Positions 1 to 15,700 of a stretch of DNA of 64,000 nt are shown here, piece after piece. The notes beneath the pieces are model-generated. The model was given only the letters and a program-made list of their open reading frames with translations. It had not been told where the DNA came from and ran no database searches. Position 1 is the stretch's first letter. Each line of letters begins with the position of its first letter. The position numbers and the translations under genes are program-made. Location of the stretch: contig NC_059502.1 in assembly GCF_914767665.1 (NCBI RefSeq), positions 42,705,812 to 42,769,811 of the forward strand. Reading direction: 5' to 3'. The DNA is from Harmonia axyridis. Its lineage: Eukaryota; Arthropoda; Insecta; Coleoptera; Coccinellidae.

Positions 1-649
1 CTAACACTTTTCATCGTATTGCACAGGGACGAAAGCTTGACACACGTGTCTATGGAAACCACATCGGTATAAGGGACTGTTCTTATTCCCTTCTTTCTGT
101 ATGATGATCAATTATCCAAGTAAGCCATTCCACATTGTTGATTTTCTTGGACTCGGATGACACGCAGGTAGCTATAATCTGTAACGTGGTGAGGTCAATT
201 GCTGCTGTAACCACAAATGCACGACTGACTTCTGTTGTTGATTTCATTTGTTTGTTATTTCCTTCAATGTTTCTCATTCTAACACTTTTCATCGTATTGC
301 ACAGGGACGAAAGCTTGACACACGTTTCTAAGGACACGACTTTGGTATAAGGGACTGTTCTTATTCAATTCTTTTTGTTTAATGAACAATTATCCAAGTA
401 AGCCGTTCCACATTGTTGATTTTCTTGGACTCGGATGTCACGCAGGTAGCTATAATCTCCCACGTGGTAAGGTCAATTGCTGCTGTAACCACAAATGCAC
501 GACTGACTTCTGTTGTTGATTTCATTCGTTTGTTATTTTCTTCAATGTTTCTCATTCTAACACTTTTCATCGTAATGCACAGGGACGAAATTGACACACG
601 TGTCTATGGAAACCACATTGGTATAAGGGACTGTTCTTACTTCATTCTT

Positions 650-3600
650 TCTGTATAATGATCAATTATCCAAGTAAGCCATTCCACATTGTTGATTTTC
701 TTGGACTCGGATGTCACGCAGGTAGCTATAATCTCCCACGTGGTAAGGTCAATTGCTGCTGTAACCACAAATGCACGACTGACTTCTGTTGTTGATTTCA
801 TTCGTTTGTTATTTTCTTCGATGTTTCTCATTCTAACACTTTTCATCGTATTGCACAGGGACGAAAGCTTGACACACGTGTCTAAGGAAACCACTTTGGT
901 ATAAGGAACTGTTCTTACTTCATTCTTTCTGTATAATGATCAATTATCCAAGTAAGCCATTCCACATTGTTGATTTTCTTGGACTCGGATGTCACGCAGG
1001 TAGCTATAATCTCCCACGTGGTAAGGTCAATTGCTGCTTTAACCACAAATGCACGACTGACTTCTAATGTTGATTTCATTTGTTTGTTTTTCCTTCAATG
1101 TTTCTCATTCTAACACTTTTCATCGTATTGCACAGGGACGAAAGCTTGACACACGTGTCTATGGAAACCACATCGGTATAAGGGACTGTTCTTATTCCCT
1201 TCTTTCTGTATGATGATCAATTATCCAAGTAAGCCGTTCCACATTGTTGATTTTCTTGGACTCGGATGTCACGCAGGTAGCTATAATCTCCCACGTGGTA
1301 AGGTCAATTGCTGCTGTAACCACAAATGCACGACTGACTTCTGTTGTTGATTTCATTCGTTTGTTATTTTCTTCAATGTTTCTCATTCTAACACTTTTCA
1401 TCGTAATGCACAGGGACGAAAGCTTGACAGACGTGTCTATGGAAACCACATTGGTATAATGGACTGTTCTTACTTCATTCTTTCTGTATAATGATCAATT
1501 ATCCAAGTAAGCCATTCCACATTGTTGATTTTCTTGGACTCGGATGTCACGCAGGTAGCTATAATCTCCCACGTGGTAAGGTCAATTGCTGCTGTAATCA
1601 CAAATGCACGACTGACTTCTGTTGTTGATTTGATTTGTTTGTTATTTCCTTCAATGTTTCTCATTCTAACACTTCTCATCGTATTGCACAGGGACGAAAG
1701 CTTGACACACGTGTCTATGGAAACCACATTGGTATAAGGGACTGTTCTTATTCCCTTCTTTCTGTATAATGATCAATTATCCAAGTAAGCCATTCCACAT
1801 TGTTGATTTTCTTGGACTCGGATGACACGCAGGTAGCTATTATCTTTTACGTGGTAAGGTCAATTGCTGCTGTAACCACAAATGCACGACTGACTTCTGT
1901 TGTTGATTTCATTTGTTTGTTATTTCCTTCTATGTTTCTCATTCTTACACTTTTCATCGTATTGCACAGGGACGAAAGCTTGACACGCGTGTCTAAGGAA
2001 ACCACATTGGTATAAGGGACTGTTCTTATTCCCTTCTTTCTGTATAATGATCAATTATCCAAGTGAGCCATTCCACATTGTTGATTTTCTTGGACTCGGA
2101 TGACACGCAGGTAGCTATTATCTTTTACGTGGTAAGGTCAATTGCTGCTGTAATCACAAATGCACGACTGACTTCTGTTGTTGATTTGATTTGTTTGTTA
2201 TTTCCTTCAATGTTTCTCATTTTAACACTTCTCATCGTATTGCACAGGGACGAAAGCTTGACACACGTGTCTATGGAAACCACATTGGTATAAGGGACTG
2301 TTCTTATTCCCTTCTTTCTGTATAATGATCAATTATCCAAGTAAGCCATTCCACATTGTTGATTTTCTTGGACTCGGATGTCACGCAGGTAGCTATAATC
2401 TCCCACGTGGTAAGGTCAATTGCTGCTTTAACCACAAATGCACGACTGACTTCTAATGTTGATTTCATTTGTTTGTTATTTCCTTCAATGTTTCTCATTC
2501 TTACACTTTTCGTCGTATTGCACAGGGACGAAAGCTTGACACGCGTGTCTAAGGAAACCACATTGGTATAAGGGACTGTTCTTATTCCCTTCTTTCTGTA
2601 TAATGATCAATTATCCAAGTGAGCCATTCCACATTGTTGATTTTCTTGGACTCGGATGACACGCAGGTAGCTATTATCTTTTACGTGGTAAGGTCAATTG
2701 CTGCTGTAACCACAAATGCACGACTGACATCTGTTGTTGATTTCATTTGTTTGTTATTTCCTTCAATGTTTCTCATTCTAACACTTTTCATCGTATTGCA
2801 CAGGGACGAAAGCTTGACACACGTGTCTAAGGATACGACTTTGGTATAAGGGACTGTTCTTATTCAATTCTTTTTGTTTAATGAACAATTATCCAAGTAA
2901 GCCATTCCACATTGTTGATTTTCTTGGACTCGGATGTCACGCAGGTAGCTATAATCTCCCACGTGGTAAGGTCAATTGCTGCTGTAACCACAAATGCACG
3001 ACTGACTTCTGTTGTTGATTTCATTCGTTTGTTATTTTCTTCGATGTTTCTCATTCTAACACTTTTCATCGTATTGCACAGGGACGAAAGCTTGACACAC
3101 GTGTCTAAGGAAACCACTTTGGTATAAGGAACTGTTCTTACTTCATTCTTTCTGTATAATGATCAATTATCCAAGTAAGCCATTCCACATTGTTGATTTT
3201 CTTGGACTCGGATGTCACGCAGTTAGCTATAATCTCCCACGTGGTAAGGTCAATTGCTGCTTTAACCACAAATGCACGACTGACTTCTAATGTTGATTTC
3301 ATTTGTTTGTTTTTCCTTCAATGTTTCTCATTCTAACACTTTTCATCGTATTGCACAGGGACGAAAGCTTGACACACGTGTCTATGGAAACCACATCGGT
3401 ATAAGGGACTGTTCTTATTCCCTTCTTTCTGTATGATGATCAATTATCCAAGTAAGCCGTTCCACATTGTTGATTTTCTTGGACTCGGATGTCACGCAGG
3501 TAGCTATAATCTCCCACGTGGTAAGGTCAATTGCTGCTGTAACCACAAATGCACGACTGACTTCTGTTGTTGATTTAATTCGTTTGTTATTTTCTTCAAT

Positions 3601-4943
3601 GTTTCTCATTCTAACACTTTTCATCGTAATGCACAGGGACGAAAGCTTGACAGACGTGTCTATGGAAACCACATTGGTATAATGGACTGTTCTTACTTCA
3701 TTCTTTCTGTATAATGATCAATTATCCAAGTAAGCCATTCCACATTGTTGATTTTCTTGGACTCGGATGTCACGCAGGTAGCTATAATCTCCCACGTGGT
3801 AAGGTCAATTGCTGCTGTAATCACAAATGCACGACTGACTTCTGTTGTTGATTTGATTTGTTTGTTATTTCCTTCAATGTTTCTCATTCTAACACTTCTC
3901 ATCGTATTGCACAGGGACGAAAGCTTGACACGCGTGTCTAAGGAAACCACATTGGTATAAGGGACTGTTCTTATTCCCTTCTTTCTGTATAATGATCATT
4001 TATCCAAGTGAGCCATTCCACATTGTTGATTTTCTTGGACTCGGATGACACGCAGGTAGCTATTATCTTTTACGTGGTAAGGTCAATTGCTGCTGTAACC
4101 ACAAATGCACGACTGACTTCTGTTGTTGATTTCATTTGTTTGTTATTTCCTTCTATGTTTCTCATTCTTACACTTTTCATCGTATTGCACAGGGACGAAA
4201 GCTTGACACGCGTGTCTAAGGAAACCACATTGGTATAAGGGACTGTTCTTATTCCCTTCTTTCTGTATAATGATCAATTATCCAAGTGAGCCATTCCACA
4301 TTGTTGATTTTCTTGGACTCGGATGACACGCAGGTAGCTATTATCTTTTACGTGGTAAGGTCAATTGCTGCTGTAATCACAAATGCACGACTGACTTCTG
4401 TTGTTGATTTGATTTGTTTGTTATTTCCTTCAATGTTTCTCATTTTAACACTTCTCATCGTATTGCACAGGGACGAAAGCTTGACACACGTGTCTATGGA
4501 AACCACATTGGTATAAGGGACTGTTCTTATTCCCTTCTTTCTGTATAATGATCAATTATCCAAGTAAGCCATTCCACATTGTTGATTTTCTTGGACTCGG
4601 ATGTCACGCAGGTAGCTATAATCTCCCACGTGGTAAGGTCAATTGCTGCTGTAACCACAAATGCACGACTGACTTCTAATGTTGATTTCATTTGTTTGTT
4701 ATTTCCTTCAATGTTTCTCATTCTTACACTTTTCGTCGTATTGCACAGGGACGAAAGCTTGACACGCGTGTCTAAGGAAACCACATTGGTATAAGGGACT
4801 GTTCTTATTCCCTTCTTTCTGTATAATGATCAATTATCCAAGTGAGCCATTCCACATTGTTGATTTTCTTGGACTCGGATGACACGCAGGTAGCTATTAT
4901 CTTTTACGTGGTAAGGTCAATTGCTGCTGTAACCACAAATGCA
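650..4943 (-). repeat. Higher-order repeat, 8 monomers, 2,223-bp period, two copies
   Basis: Variant monomers at about 650-2,720 recur in the same order 2,223 bp later at about 2,873-4,943. A shared diagnostic is the 1-bp-short stretch TTTGTTTTTCCTTC at about 1,081 and 3,304. Another is the rare GACAGACGTGTC variant near 1,425 and 3,648. The period is one base less than 8 x 278 because both copies carry the short monomer. Boundaries are approximate, taken where the variant patterns stop matching. Confidence 0.8.
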
Positions 4944-5072
4944 CGACTGACATCTGTTGTTGATTTCATTTGTTTCTTATTTCCCCTTATGTTTTTCATT
5001 CTAACATTTTTCATCGTATTGCACAGGGACGAAAGCTTGACACACGTGTCTGAGGAAACCACTTTGGTATAA

Positions 5073-8000
5073 GGGACTGTACTTATTCCCTTCTTTTTGT
5101 TTAATGAACAATTATCCAAGTAAGCCGTTCCACATTGTTCATTTTCTTGGACTCGGATGTCACGCAGGTAGCTGTAATCTCCCACGTGGTAAGGTCAATC
5201 GCTGCTGTAACCACAAATGCACGACTGACTTCTGTTGTTGATTTCATTCGTTTGTTATTTTCTTCAATGTTTCTCATTCTAACACTTTTCATCGTATTGC
5301 ACAGAGACGAAAGCTTGACACGCGTGTCTAAGGAAACCACTTTGGTATAAGGGACTGTTCTTATTCCCTTCTTTTTGTTTAATGAACAATTATCCAAGTA
5401 AGCCATTCCACATTGTTGATTTTCTTGGACTCGGATGTCACGCAGGTAGCTATAATCTCCCACGTGGTAAGGTCAATTGCTGCTGTAACCACAAATGCAC
5501 GACTGACTTCTGTTGTTGATTTCATTCGTTTGTTATTTTCTTCAATGTTTCTCATTCTAACACTTTTCATCGTATTGCACAGGGACGAAAGCTTGACACA
5601 CGTGTCTAAGGAAACCACTTTGGTATAAGGAACTGTTCTTACTTCATTCTTTCTGTATAATGATCAATTATCCAAGTAAGCCATTCCACATTGTTGATTT
5701 TCTTGGACTCGGATGTCACGCAGGTAGCTATAATCTCCCACGTGGTAAGGTCAATTGCTGCTTTAACCACAAATGCACGACTGACTTCTAATGTTGATTT
5801 CATTTGTTTGTTATTTCCTTCGATGTTTCTCATTCTAACACTTTTCATCGTATTGCACAGGGACGAAAGCTTGACACACGTGTCTATGGAAACCACATCG
5901 GTATAAGGGACTGTTCTTATTCCCTTCTTTCTGTATGATGATCAATTATCCAAGTAAGCCATTCCACATTGTTGATTTTCTTGGACTCGGATGACACGCA
6001 GGTAGCTATAATCTGTAACGTGGTGAGGTCAATTGCTGCTGTAACCACAAATGCACGACTGACTTCTGTTGTTGATTTCATTTGTTTGTTATTTCCTTCA
6101 ATGTTTCTCATTCTAACACTTTTCATCGTATTGCACAGGGACGAAAGCTTGACACACGTTTCTAAGGACACGACTTTGGTATAAGGGACTGTTCTTATTC
6201 AATTCTTTTTGTTTAATGAACAATTATCCAAGTAAGCCGTTCCACATTGTTGATTTTCTTGGACTCGGATGTCACGCAGGTAGCTATAATCTCCCACGTG
6301 GTAAGGTCAATTGCTGCTGTAACCACAAATGCACGACTGACTTCTGTTGTTGATTTCATTCGTTTGTTATTTTCTTCAATGTTTCTCATTCTAACACTTT
6401 TCATCGTAATGCACAGGGACGAAAGCTTGACACACGTGTCTATGGAAACCACATTGGTATAAGGGACTGTTCTTACTTCATTCTTTCTGTATAATGATCA
6501 ATTATCCAAGTAAGCCATTCCACATTGTTGATTTTCTTGGACTCGGATGTCACGCAGGTAGCTATAATCTCCCACGTGGTAAGGTCAATTGCTGCTGTAA
6601 CCACAAATGCACGACTGACTTCTGTTGTTGATTTCATTCGTTTGTTATTTTCTTCGATGTTTCTCATTCTAACACTTTTCATCGTATTGCACAGGGACGA
6701 AAGCTTGACACACGTGTCTAAGGAAACCACTTTGGTATAAGGAACTGTTCTTACTTCATTCTTTCTGTATAATGATCAATTATCCAAGTAAGCCATTCCA
6801 CATTGTTGATTTTCTTGGACTCGGATGTCACGCAGGTAGCTATAATCTCCCACGTGGTAAGGTCAATTGCTGCTTTAACCACAAATGCACGACTGACTTC
6901 TGTTGTTGATTTGATTTGTTTGTTATTTCCTTCAATGTTTCTCATTCTAACACTTCTCATCGTATTGCACAGGGACGAAAGCTTGACACACGTGTCTATG
7001 GAAACCACATTGGTATAAGGGACTGTTCTTATTCCCTTCTTTCTGTATAATGATCAATTATCCAAGTAAGCCATTCCACATTGTTGATTTTCTTGGACTC
7101 GGATGTCACGCAGGTAGCTATAATCTCCCACGTGGTAAGGTCAATTGCTGCTTTAACCACAAATGCACGACTGACTTCTAATGTTGATTTCATTTGTTTG
7201 TTATTTCCTTCAATGTTTCTCACTCTAACACTTTTCATCGTATTGCACAGGGACGAAAGCTTTACACACGTGTCTATGGAAACCACATTGGTATAAGGGA
7301 CTGTTCTCATTCCCTTCGTTTTGCTCAATCAACAATTATCCAAGTAAGCCATTCCACATTGTTGATTTTCTTGGACTCGAATGTCACGCAGGTAGCTTTA
7401 ATCTCCCACGTGGTAAGGTCAATTGCTGCTGTTACCACAAATGCACGACTGACTTCTGTAGTTGATTTCATTTGTTTGTTATTTCCCTGTATGTTTCTCA
7501 TTCTTACACTTTTCATCGTATTGCACAGGGACGAAAGCTTGACACGCGTGTCTAAGGAAACCACTTTGGTATAAGGGACTGTTCTTATTCCCTTCGTTTT
7601 GTTTAATGAACAATTATCCAAGTAAGCCATTCCACATTGTTGATTTTCTTGGACTCGGATGTCACGCAGGTAGCTATAATCTCCCACGTGGTAAGGTCAA
7701 TTGCTGTTGTAACCACAAATGCACGACTGACTTCTGTTGTTGATTTCATTTGTTTGTTATTTCCTTCTATGTTTCTCATTCTAACACTTTTCATCGTATT
7801 GCACAGGAACGAAAGCTTGACACGCGTGTCTAAGGAAACCACATTGGTATAAGGGACTGTTCTTATTCCCTTCTTTCTGTATAATGATCAAATATCCAAG
7901 TGGGCCATTCCACATTGTTGATTTTCTTGGACTCGGATGACACGCAGGTAGCCATTATCTTTTACGTGGTAAGGTCAATTGCTGCTGTAATCACAAATGC

Positions 8001-9714
8001 ACGACTGACTTCTGTTGTTGATTTGATTTGTTTGTTATTTCCTTCAATGTTTCTCATTCTAACACTTTTCATCGTATTGCACAGAGACGAAAGCTTGACA
8101 CGCGTGTCTAAGGAAACCACTTTGGTATAAGGGACTGTTCTTATTCCCTTCTTTTTGTTTAATGAACAATTATCCAAGTAAGCCGTTCCACATTGTTCAT
8201 TTTCTTGGACTCGGATGTCACGCAGGTAGCTATAATCTCCCACGTGGTAAGGTCAATTGCTGCTTTAACCACAAATGCACGACTGACTTCTAATGTTGAT
8301 TTCATTTGTTTGTTATTTCCTTCAATGTTTCTCATTCTAACACTTTTCATCGTATTGCACAGGGACGAAAGCTTTACACACGTGTCTATGGAAACCACAT
8401 TGGTATAAGGGACTGTTCTCATTCCCTTCGTTTTGCTCAATCAACAATTATCCAAGTAAGCCATTCCACATTGTTGATTTTCTTGGACTCGAATGTCACG
8501 CAGGTAGCTTTAATCTCCCACGTGGTAAGGTCAATTGCTGCTGTAACCACAAATGCACGACTGACATCTGTTGTTGATTTCATTTGTTTGTTATTTCCCC
8601 TTATGTTTCTCATTCTAACATTTTTCATCGTATTGCACAGGGACGAAAGCTTGACACACGTGTCTGAGGAAACCACTTTGGTATAAGGGACTGTACTTAT
8701 TCCCTTCTTTTTGTTTAATGAACAATTATCCAAGTAAGCCGTTCCACATTGTTCATTTTCTTGGAATCGGATGTCACGCAGGTAGCTGTAATCTCCCACG
8801 TGGTAAGGTCAATCGCTGCTGTAACCACAAATGCACGACTGACTTCTGTTGTTGATTTCATTCGTTTGTTATTTTCTTCAATGTTTCTCATTCTAACACT
8901 TTTCATCGTATTGCACAGAGACGAAAGCTTGACACGCGTGTCTAAGGAAACCACTTTGGTATAAGGGACTGTTCTTATTCCCTTCTTTTTGTTTAATGAA
9001 CAATTATCCAAATAAGCCATTCCACATTGTTGATTTTCTTGGACTCGGATGTCACGCAGGTAGCTATAATCTCCCACGTGGTAAGGTCAATTGCTGCTGT
9101 AACCACAAATGCACGACTGACTTCTGTTGTTGATTTCATTCGTTTGTTATTTTCTTCAATGTTTCTCATTCTAACACTTTTCATCGTATTGCACAGGGAC
9201 GAAAGCTTGACACACGTGTCTAAGGAAACCACTTTGGTATAAGGAACTGTTCTTACTTCATTCTTTCTGTATAATGATCAATTATCCAAGTAAGCCATTC
9301 CACATTGTTGATTTTCTTGGACTCGGATGTCACGCAGGTAGCTATAATCTCCCACGTGGTAAGGTCAATTGCTGCTTTAACCACAAATGCACGACTGACT
9401 TCTAATGTTGATTTCATTTGTTTGTTATTTCCTTCGATGTTTCTCATTCTAACACTTTTCATCGTATTGCACAGGGACGAAAGCTTGACACACGTGTCTA
9501 TGGAAACCACATCGGTATAAGGGACTGTTCTTATTCCCTTCTTTCTGTATGATGATCAATTATCCAAGTAAGCCATTCCACATTGTTGATTTTCTTGGAC
9601 TCGGATGACACGCAGGTAGCTATAATCTGTAACGTGGTGAGGTCAATTGCTGCTGTAACCACAAATGCACGACTGACTTCTGTTGTTGATTTCATTTGTT
9701 TGTTATTTCCTTCA
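5073..9714 (-). repeat. Dispersed higher-order block, 13-monomer spacing (3,614 bp)
   Basis: A run of about four monomers at roughly 5,073-6,100 is repeated at roughly 8,687-9,714, exactly 3,614 bp (13 x 278) apart, with the same order of variants. These include the CATTGTTCATTTTC variant at about 5,131 and 8,745 and the AATCTGTAACGTGGTGAGG variant at about 6,010 and 9,624. Between the copies lies a shorter 4-monomer (1,112-bp) duplication, about 7,081-7,330 against 8,193-8,440, marked by the rare GCTTTACACACG variant. Confidence 0.7.
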
Positions 9715-9782
9715 ATATAAGGGACTGTTCTTATTCCCTTCTTTCTGTATAATGAACAATTATCCAAGTGAGCCATTCCACA
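9583..9782 (-). repeat. Truncated satellite monomer with 78-bp internal deletion
   Basis: The step between successive monomer landmarks is 200 bp instead of 278. The text runs from TTCCTTCAAT directly into ATAAGGGACTG at about 9,716, removing the segment that normally holds the HindIII site and the ACACGTGT palindrome. At most one base is shared at the joint. It is a useful landmark for anchoring reads in this array. Confidence 0.9.
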
Positions 9783-12700
9783 TTGTTGATTTTCTTGGAC
9801 TCGGATGACACGCAGGTAGCTTTAATCTCCCACGTGGTAAGGTCAATTGCTGCTGTAACCACAAATGCACGACTGACTTCTGTTGTTGATTTCATTCGTT
9901 TGTTATTTTCTTCAATGTTTCTCATTCTAACACTTTTCATCGTATTGCACAGAGACGAAAGCTTGACACGCGTGTCTAAGGAAACCACTTTGGTATAAGG
10001 GACTGTTCTTATTCCCTTCTTTCTGTATAATGAACAATTATCCAAGTGAGCCATTCCACATTGTTGATTTTCTTGGACTCGGATGACACGCAGGTAGCTA
10101 TTATCTTTTACGTGGTAAGGTCAATTGCTGCTGTAACCACAAATGCACGACTGACTTCTGTTGTTGATTTCATTTGTTTGTTATTTCCCCTTATGTTTCT
10201 CATTCTAACATTTTTCATCGTATTGCACAGGAACGAAAGCTTGACACAGGTGTCTAAGGAAACCACTTTGGTATAAGGGACTGTTCTTATTCCCTTCTTT
10301 TTGTTTAATGAACAGTTATCCAAGTAAGCCATTCCTCATTGTTCATTATCTTGGACTCGGATGTCACGCAGGTAGCTATAATCTCCCACGTGGTAAGGTC
10401 AATTGCTGCTGTAACCACAAATGCACGACTGACTTCTGTTGTTGATTTCATTTGTTTGTTATTTCCTTCTATGTTTCTCATTCTAACACTTTTCATCGTA
10501 TTGCACAGGGACAAAAGCTTGACACGCGTGTCTAAGGAAACCACTTTGGTATAAGGGACTGTTCTTATTCAATTCTTTTTGTTTAATAAACAATTATCCA
10601 AGTAAGCCGTTCCACATTGTTGATTTTCTTGGACTCGGATGTCACGCAGGTAGCTATAATCTCCCACGTGGTAAGGTCAATTGCTGCTGTAACCACAAAT
10701 GCACGACTGACTTCTGTTGTTGATTTCATTCGTTTGTTATTTTCTTCAATGTTTCTCATTCTAACACTTTTCATCGTATTGCACAGGGACGAAAGCTTGA
10801 CACACGTGTCTATGGAAACCACATTCGTATAAGGGACTGTTCTTACTTCATTCTTTCTGTATAATGATCAATTATCCAAGTAAGCCATTCCACATTGTTG
10901 ATTTTCTTGGACTCGGATGTCACGCAGGTAGCTATAATCTCCCACGTGGTAAGGTCAATTGCTGCTGTAATCACAAATGCACGACTGACTTCTGTTGTTG
11001 ATTTGATTTGTTTGTTATTTCCTTCAATGTTTCTCATTCTAACACTTCTCATCGTATTGCACAGGGACGAAAGCTTGACACACGTGTCTATGGAAACCAC
11101 ATTGGTATAAGGGACTGTTCTTATTCCCTTCTTTCTGTATAATGATCAATTATCCAAGTAAGCCATTCCACATTGTTGATTTTCTTGGACTCGGATGACA
11201 CGCAGGTAGCTATTATCTTTTACGTGGTAAGGTCAATTGCTGCTGTAACCACAAATGCACGACTGACTTCTGTTGTTGATTTCATTTGTTTGTTATTTCC
11301 TTCTATGTTTCTCATTCTTACACTTTTCATCGTATTGCACAGGGACGAAAGCTTGACACGCGTGTCTAAGGAAACCACTTTGGTATAAGGGACTGTTCTC
11401 ATTCCCTTCGTTTTGTTCAATCAACAATTCTCCAAGTAAGCCATTCCACATTGTTGATTTTCTTGGACTCGAATGTCACGCAGGTAGCTTTAATCTCCCA
11501 CGTGGTAAGGTCAATTGCTGCTGTAACCACAAATGCACGACTGACTTCTGTTGTTGATTTCATTCGTTTGTTATTTTCTTCAATGTTTCTCATTCTAACA
11601 CTTTTCATCGTATTGCACAGAGACGAAAGCTTGACACGCGTGTCTAAGGAAACCACTTTGGTATAAGGGACTGTTCTTATTCCCTTCTTTCTGTATAATG
11701 ATCAATTATCCAAGTGAGCCATTCCACATTGTTGATTTTCTTGGACTCGGATGACACGCAGGTAGCTATAATCTTTTACGTGGTAAGGTCAATTGCTGCT
11801 GTAACCACAAATGCACGACTGACTTCTGTTGTTGATTTCATTTGTTTGTTATTTCCCCTTATGTTTCTCATTCTAACATTTTTCATCGTATTGCACAGGG
11901 ACGAAAGCTTGACACACGTGTCTGAGGAAACCACTTTGGTATAAGGGACTGTACTTATTCCCTTCTTTTTGTTTAATGAACAATTATCCAAGTAAGCCGT
12001 TCCACATTGTTCATTTTCTTGGACTCGGATGTCGCGCAGGTAGCTGTAATCTCCCACGTGGTGAGGTCAATCGCTGCTGTAACCACAAATGCACGACTGA
12101 CTTCTGTTGTTGATTTCATTCGTTTGTTATTCTCTTCAATGTTTCTCATTCTAACACTTTTCATCGTATTGCACAGAGACGAAAGCTTGACACGCGTGTC
12201 TAAGGAAACCACTTTGGTATAAGGGACTGTTCTTATTCCCTTCTTTTTGTTTAATGAACAATTATCCAAATAAGCCATTCCACATTGTTGATTTTCTTGG
12301 ACTCGGATGTCACGCAGGTAGCTATAATCTCCCACGTGGTAAGGTCAATTGCTGCTGTAACCACAAATGCACGACTGACTTCTGTTGTTGATTTCATTCG
12401 TTTGTTATTTTCTTCAATGTTTCTCATTCTAACACTTTTCATCGTATTGCACAGGAAAGAAAGCTTGACACACGTGTCTAAGGAAACCAATTTGGTATAA
12501 GGAACTGTTCTTACTTCATTCTTTCTGTATAATGATCAATTATCCAAGTTAGCCATTCCACATTGTTGATTTTCTTGGACTCGGATGTCACGCAGGTAGC
12601 TATAATCTCCCACGTGGTAAGGTCAATTGCTGCTGTAATCACAAATGCACGACTGACTTCTGTTGTTGATTTGATTTGTTTGTTATTTCCTTCAATGTTT

Positions 12701-15700
12701 CTCATTCTAACACTTTTCATCGTATTGCACAGGGACGAAAGCTTGACACACGTGTCTAAGGATACGACTTTGGTATAAGGGACTGTTCTTATTCAATTCT
12801 TTTTGTTTAATGAACAATTATCCAAGTAAGCCGTTCCACATTGTTGATTTTCTTGGACTCGGATGTCACGCAGGTAGCTATAATCTCCCACGTGGTAACG
12901 TCAATTGCTGCTGTAACCACAAATGCACGACTGACTTCTGTTGTTGATTTCATTCGTTTGTTATTTTCTTCAATGTTTCTCATTCTAACACTTTTCATCG
13001 TAATGCACAGTGACGAAAGCTTGACACACGTGTCTATGGAAACCACATTGGTATAAGGGACTGTTCTTACTTCATTCTTTCTGTATAATGATCAATTATC
13101 CAAGTAAGCCATTCCACATTGTTGATTTTCTTGGACTCGGATGTCACGCAGGTAGCTATAATCTCCCACGTGGTAAGGTCAATTGCTGCTGTAATCACAA
13201 ATGCACGACTGACTTCTGTTGTTGATTTGATTTGTTTGTTATTTCCTTCAATGTTTCTCATTCTAACACTTCTCATCGTATTGCACAGGGACGAAAGCTT
13301 GACACACGTGTCTATGGAAACCACATTGGTATAAGGGACTGTTCTTATTCCCTTCTCTCTGTATAATGATCAATTATCCAAGTGAGCCATTCCACATTGT
13401 TGATTTTCTTGGACTCGGATGACACGCAGGTAGCTATTATCTTTTACGTGGTAAGGTCAATTGCTGCTGTAATCACAAATGCACGACTGACTTCTGTTGT
13501 TGATTTGATTTGTTTGTTATTTCCTTCAATGCTTCTCATTCTAACACTTCTCATCGTATTGCACAGGGACGAAATATTGACACACGTGTCTATGGAAACC
13601 ACATTGGTATAAGGGACTGTTCTTATTCCCTTCTTTCTGTATAATGATCAATTATCCAAGTAAGCCATTCCACATTGTTGATTTTCTTGGACTCGGATGT
13701 CACGCAGGTAGCTATAATCTCCCACTAGGTAAGGTCAATTGCTGCTGTAACCACAAATGCACGACTGACTTCTAATGTTGATTTCATTTGTTTGTTATTT
13801 CCTTCAATGTTTCTCATTCTTACACTTTTCGTCGTATTGCACAGGGACGAAAGCTTGACACGCGTGTCTAAGGAAACCACATTGGTATAAGGGACTGTTC
13901 TTATTCCCTTCTTTCTGTATAATGATCAATTATCCAAGTGAGCCATTCCACATTGTTGATTTTCTTGGACTCGGATGACACGCAGGTAGCTATTATCTTT
14001 TACGTGGTAAGGTCAATTGCTGCTGTAACCACAAATGCACGACTGACATCTGTTGTTGATTTCAGTTGTTTGTTATTTCCCCTTATGTTTCTCATTCTAA
14101 CATTTTCATCGTATTGCACAGGGACGAAAGCTTGACACACGTGTCTGAGGAAACCACTTTGGTATAAGGGACTGTACTTATTCCCTTCTTTTTGTTCAAT
14201 GAACAATTATCCAAGTAAGCCGTTCCACATTGTTCATTTTCTTGGACTCGGATGTCACGCAGGTAGCTGTAATCTCCCACGTGGTAAGGTCAATCGCTGC
14301 TGTAACCACAAATGCACGACTGACTTCTGTTGTTGATTTCATTCGTTTGTTATTTTCTTCAATGTTTCTCATTCTAACACTTTTCATCGTATTGCACAGG
14401 GACGAAAGCTTGACACGCGTGTCTAAGGAAACCACTTTGGTATAAGGGACTGTTCTTATTCCCTTCTTTTTGTTTAATGAACAATTATCCAAATAAGCCA
14501 TTCCACATTGTTGATTTTCTTGGACTCGAATGTCACGCAGGTAGCTATAATCTCCCACGTGGTAAGGTCAATTGCTGCTGTAACCACAAATGCACGACTG
14601 ACTTCTGTTGTTGATTTCATTCGTTTGTTATTTTCTTCAATGTTTCTCATTCTAACACTTTTCATCGTATTGCACAGGGACGAAAGCTCGACACACGTGT
14701 CTAAGGAAACCACTTTGGTATAAGGAACTGTTCTTACTTCATTCTTTCTGTATAATGATCAATTATCCAAGTAAGCCATTCCACATTGTTGATTTTCTTG
14801 GACTCGGATGTCACGCAGGTAGCTATAATCTCCCACGTGGTAAGGTCAATTGCTGCTTTAACCACAAATGCACGACTGACTTCTGATGTTGATTTCATTT
14901 GTTTGTTATTTCCTTCAATGTTTCTCATTCTAACACTTTTCATCGTATTGCACAGGGACGAAAGCTTGACACACGTGTCTATGGAAACCACATCGGTATA
15001 AGGGACTGTTCTTATTCCCTTCTTTCTGTATGATGATCAATTATCCAAGTAAGCCATTCCACATTGTTGATTTTCTTGGACTCGGATGACACGCAGGTAG
15101 CTATAATCTGTAACGTGGTGAGGTCAATTGCTGCTGTAACCACAAATGCACGACTGACTTCTGTTGTTGATTTCATTTGTTTGTTATTTCCTTCAATGTT
15201 TCTCATTCTAACACTTTTCATCCTATTGCACAGGGACGAAAGCTTGACACACGTGTCTAAGGATATGACTTTGGTATAAGGGACTGTTCTTATTCAATTC
15301 TTTTTGTTTAATGAACAATTATCCAAGTAAGCCGTTCCACATTGTTGATTTTCTTGGACTCGGATGTCACGCAGGTAGCTATAATCTCCCACGTGGTAAG
15401 GTCAATTGCTGCTGTCACCACAAATGCACGACTGACTTCTGTTGTTGATTTCATTCGTTTGTTATTTTCTTCAATGTTTCTCATTCTAACACTTTTCATC
15501 GTAATGCACAGGGACGAAAGCTTGACACACGTGTCTATGGAAACCACATTGGTATAAGGGACTGTTCTTACTTCATTCTTTCTGTATAATGATCAATTAT
15601 CCAAGTAAGCCATTCCACATTGTTGATTTTCTTGGACTCGGATGTCACGCAGGTAGCTATAATCTCCCACGTGGTAAGGTCAATTGCTGCTGTAATCACA

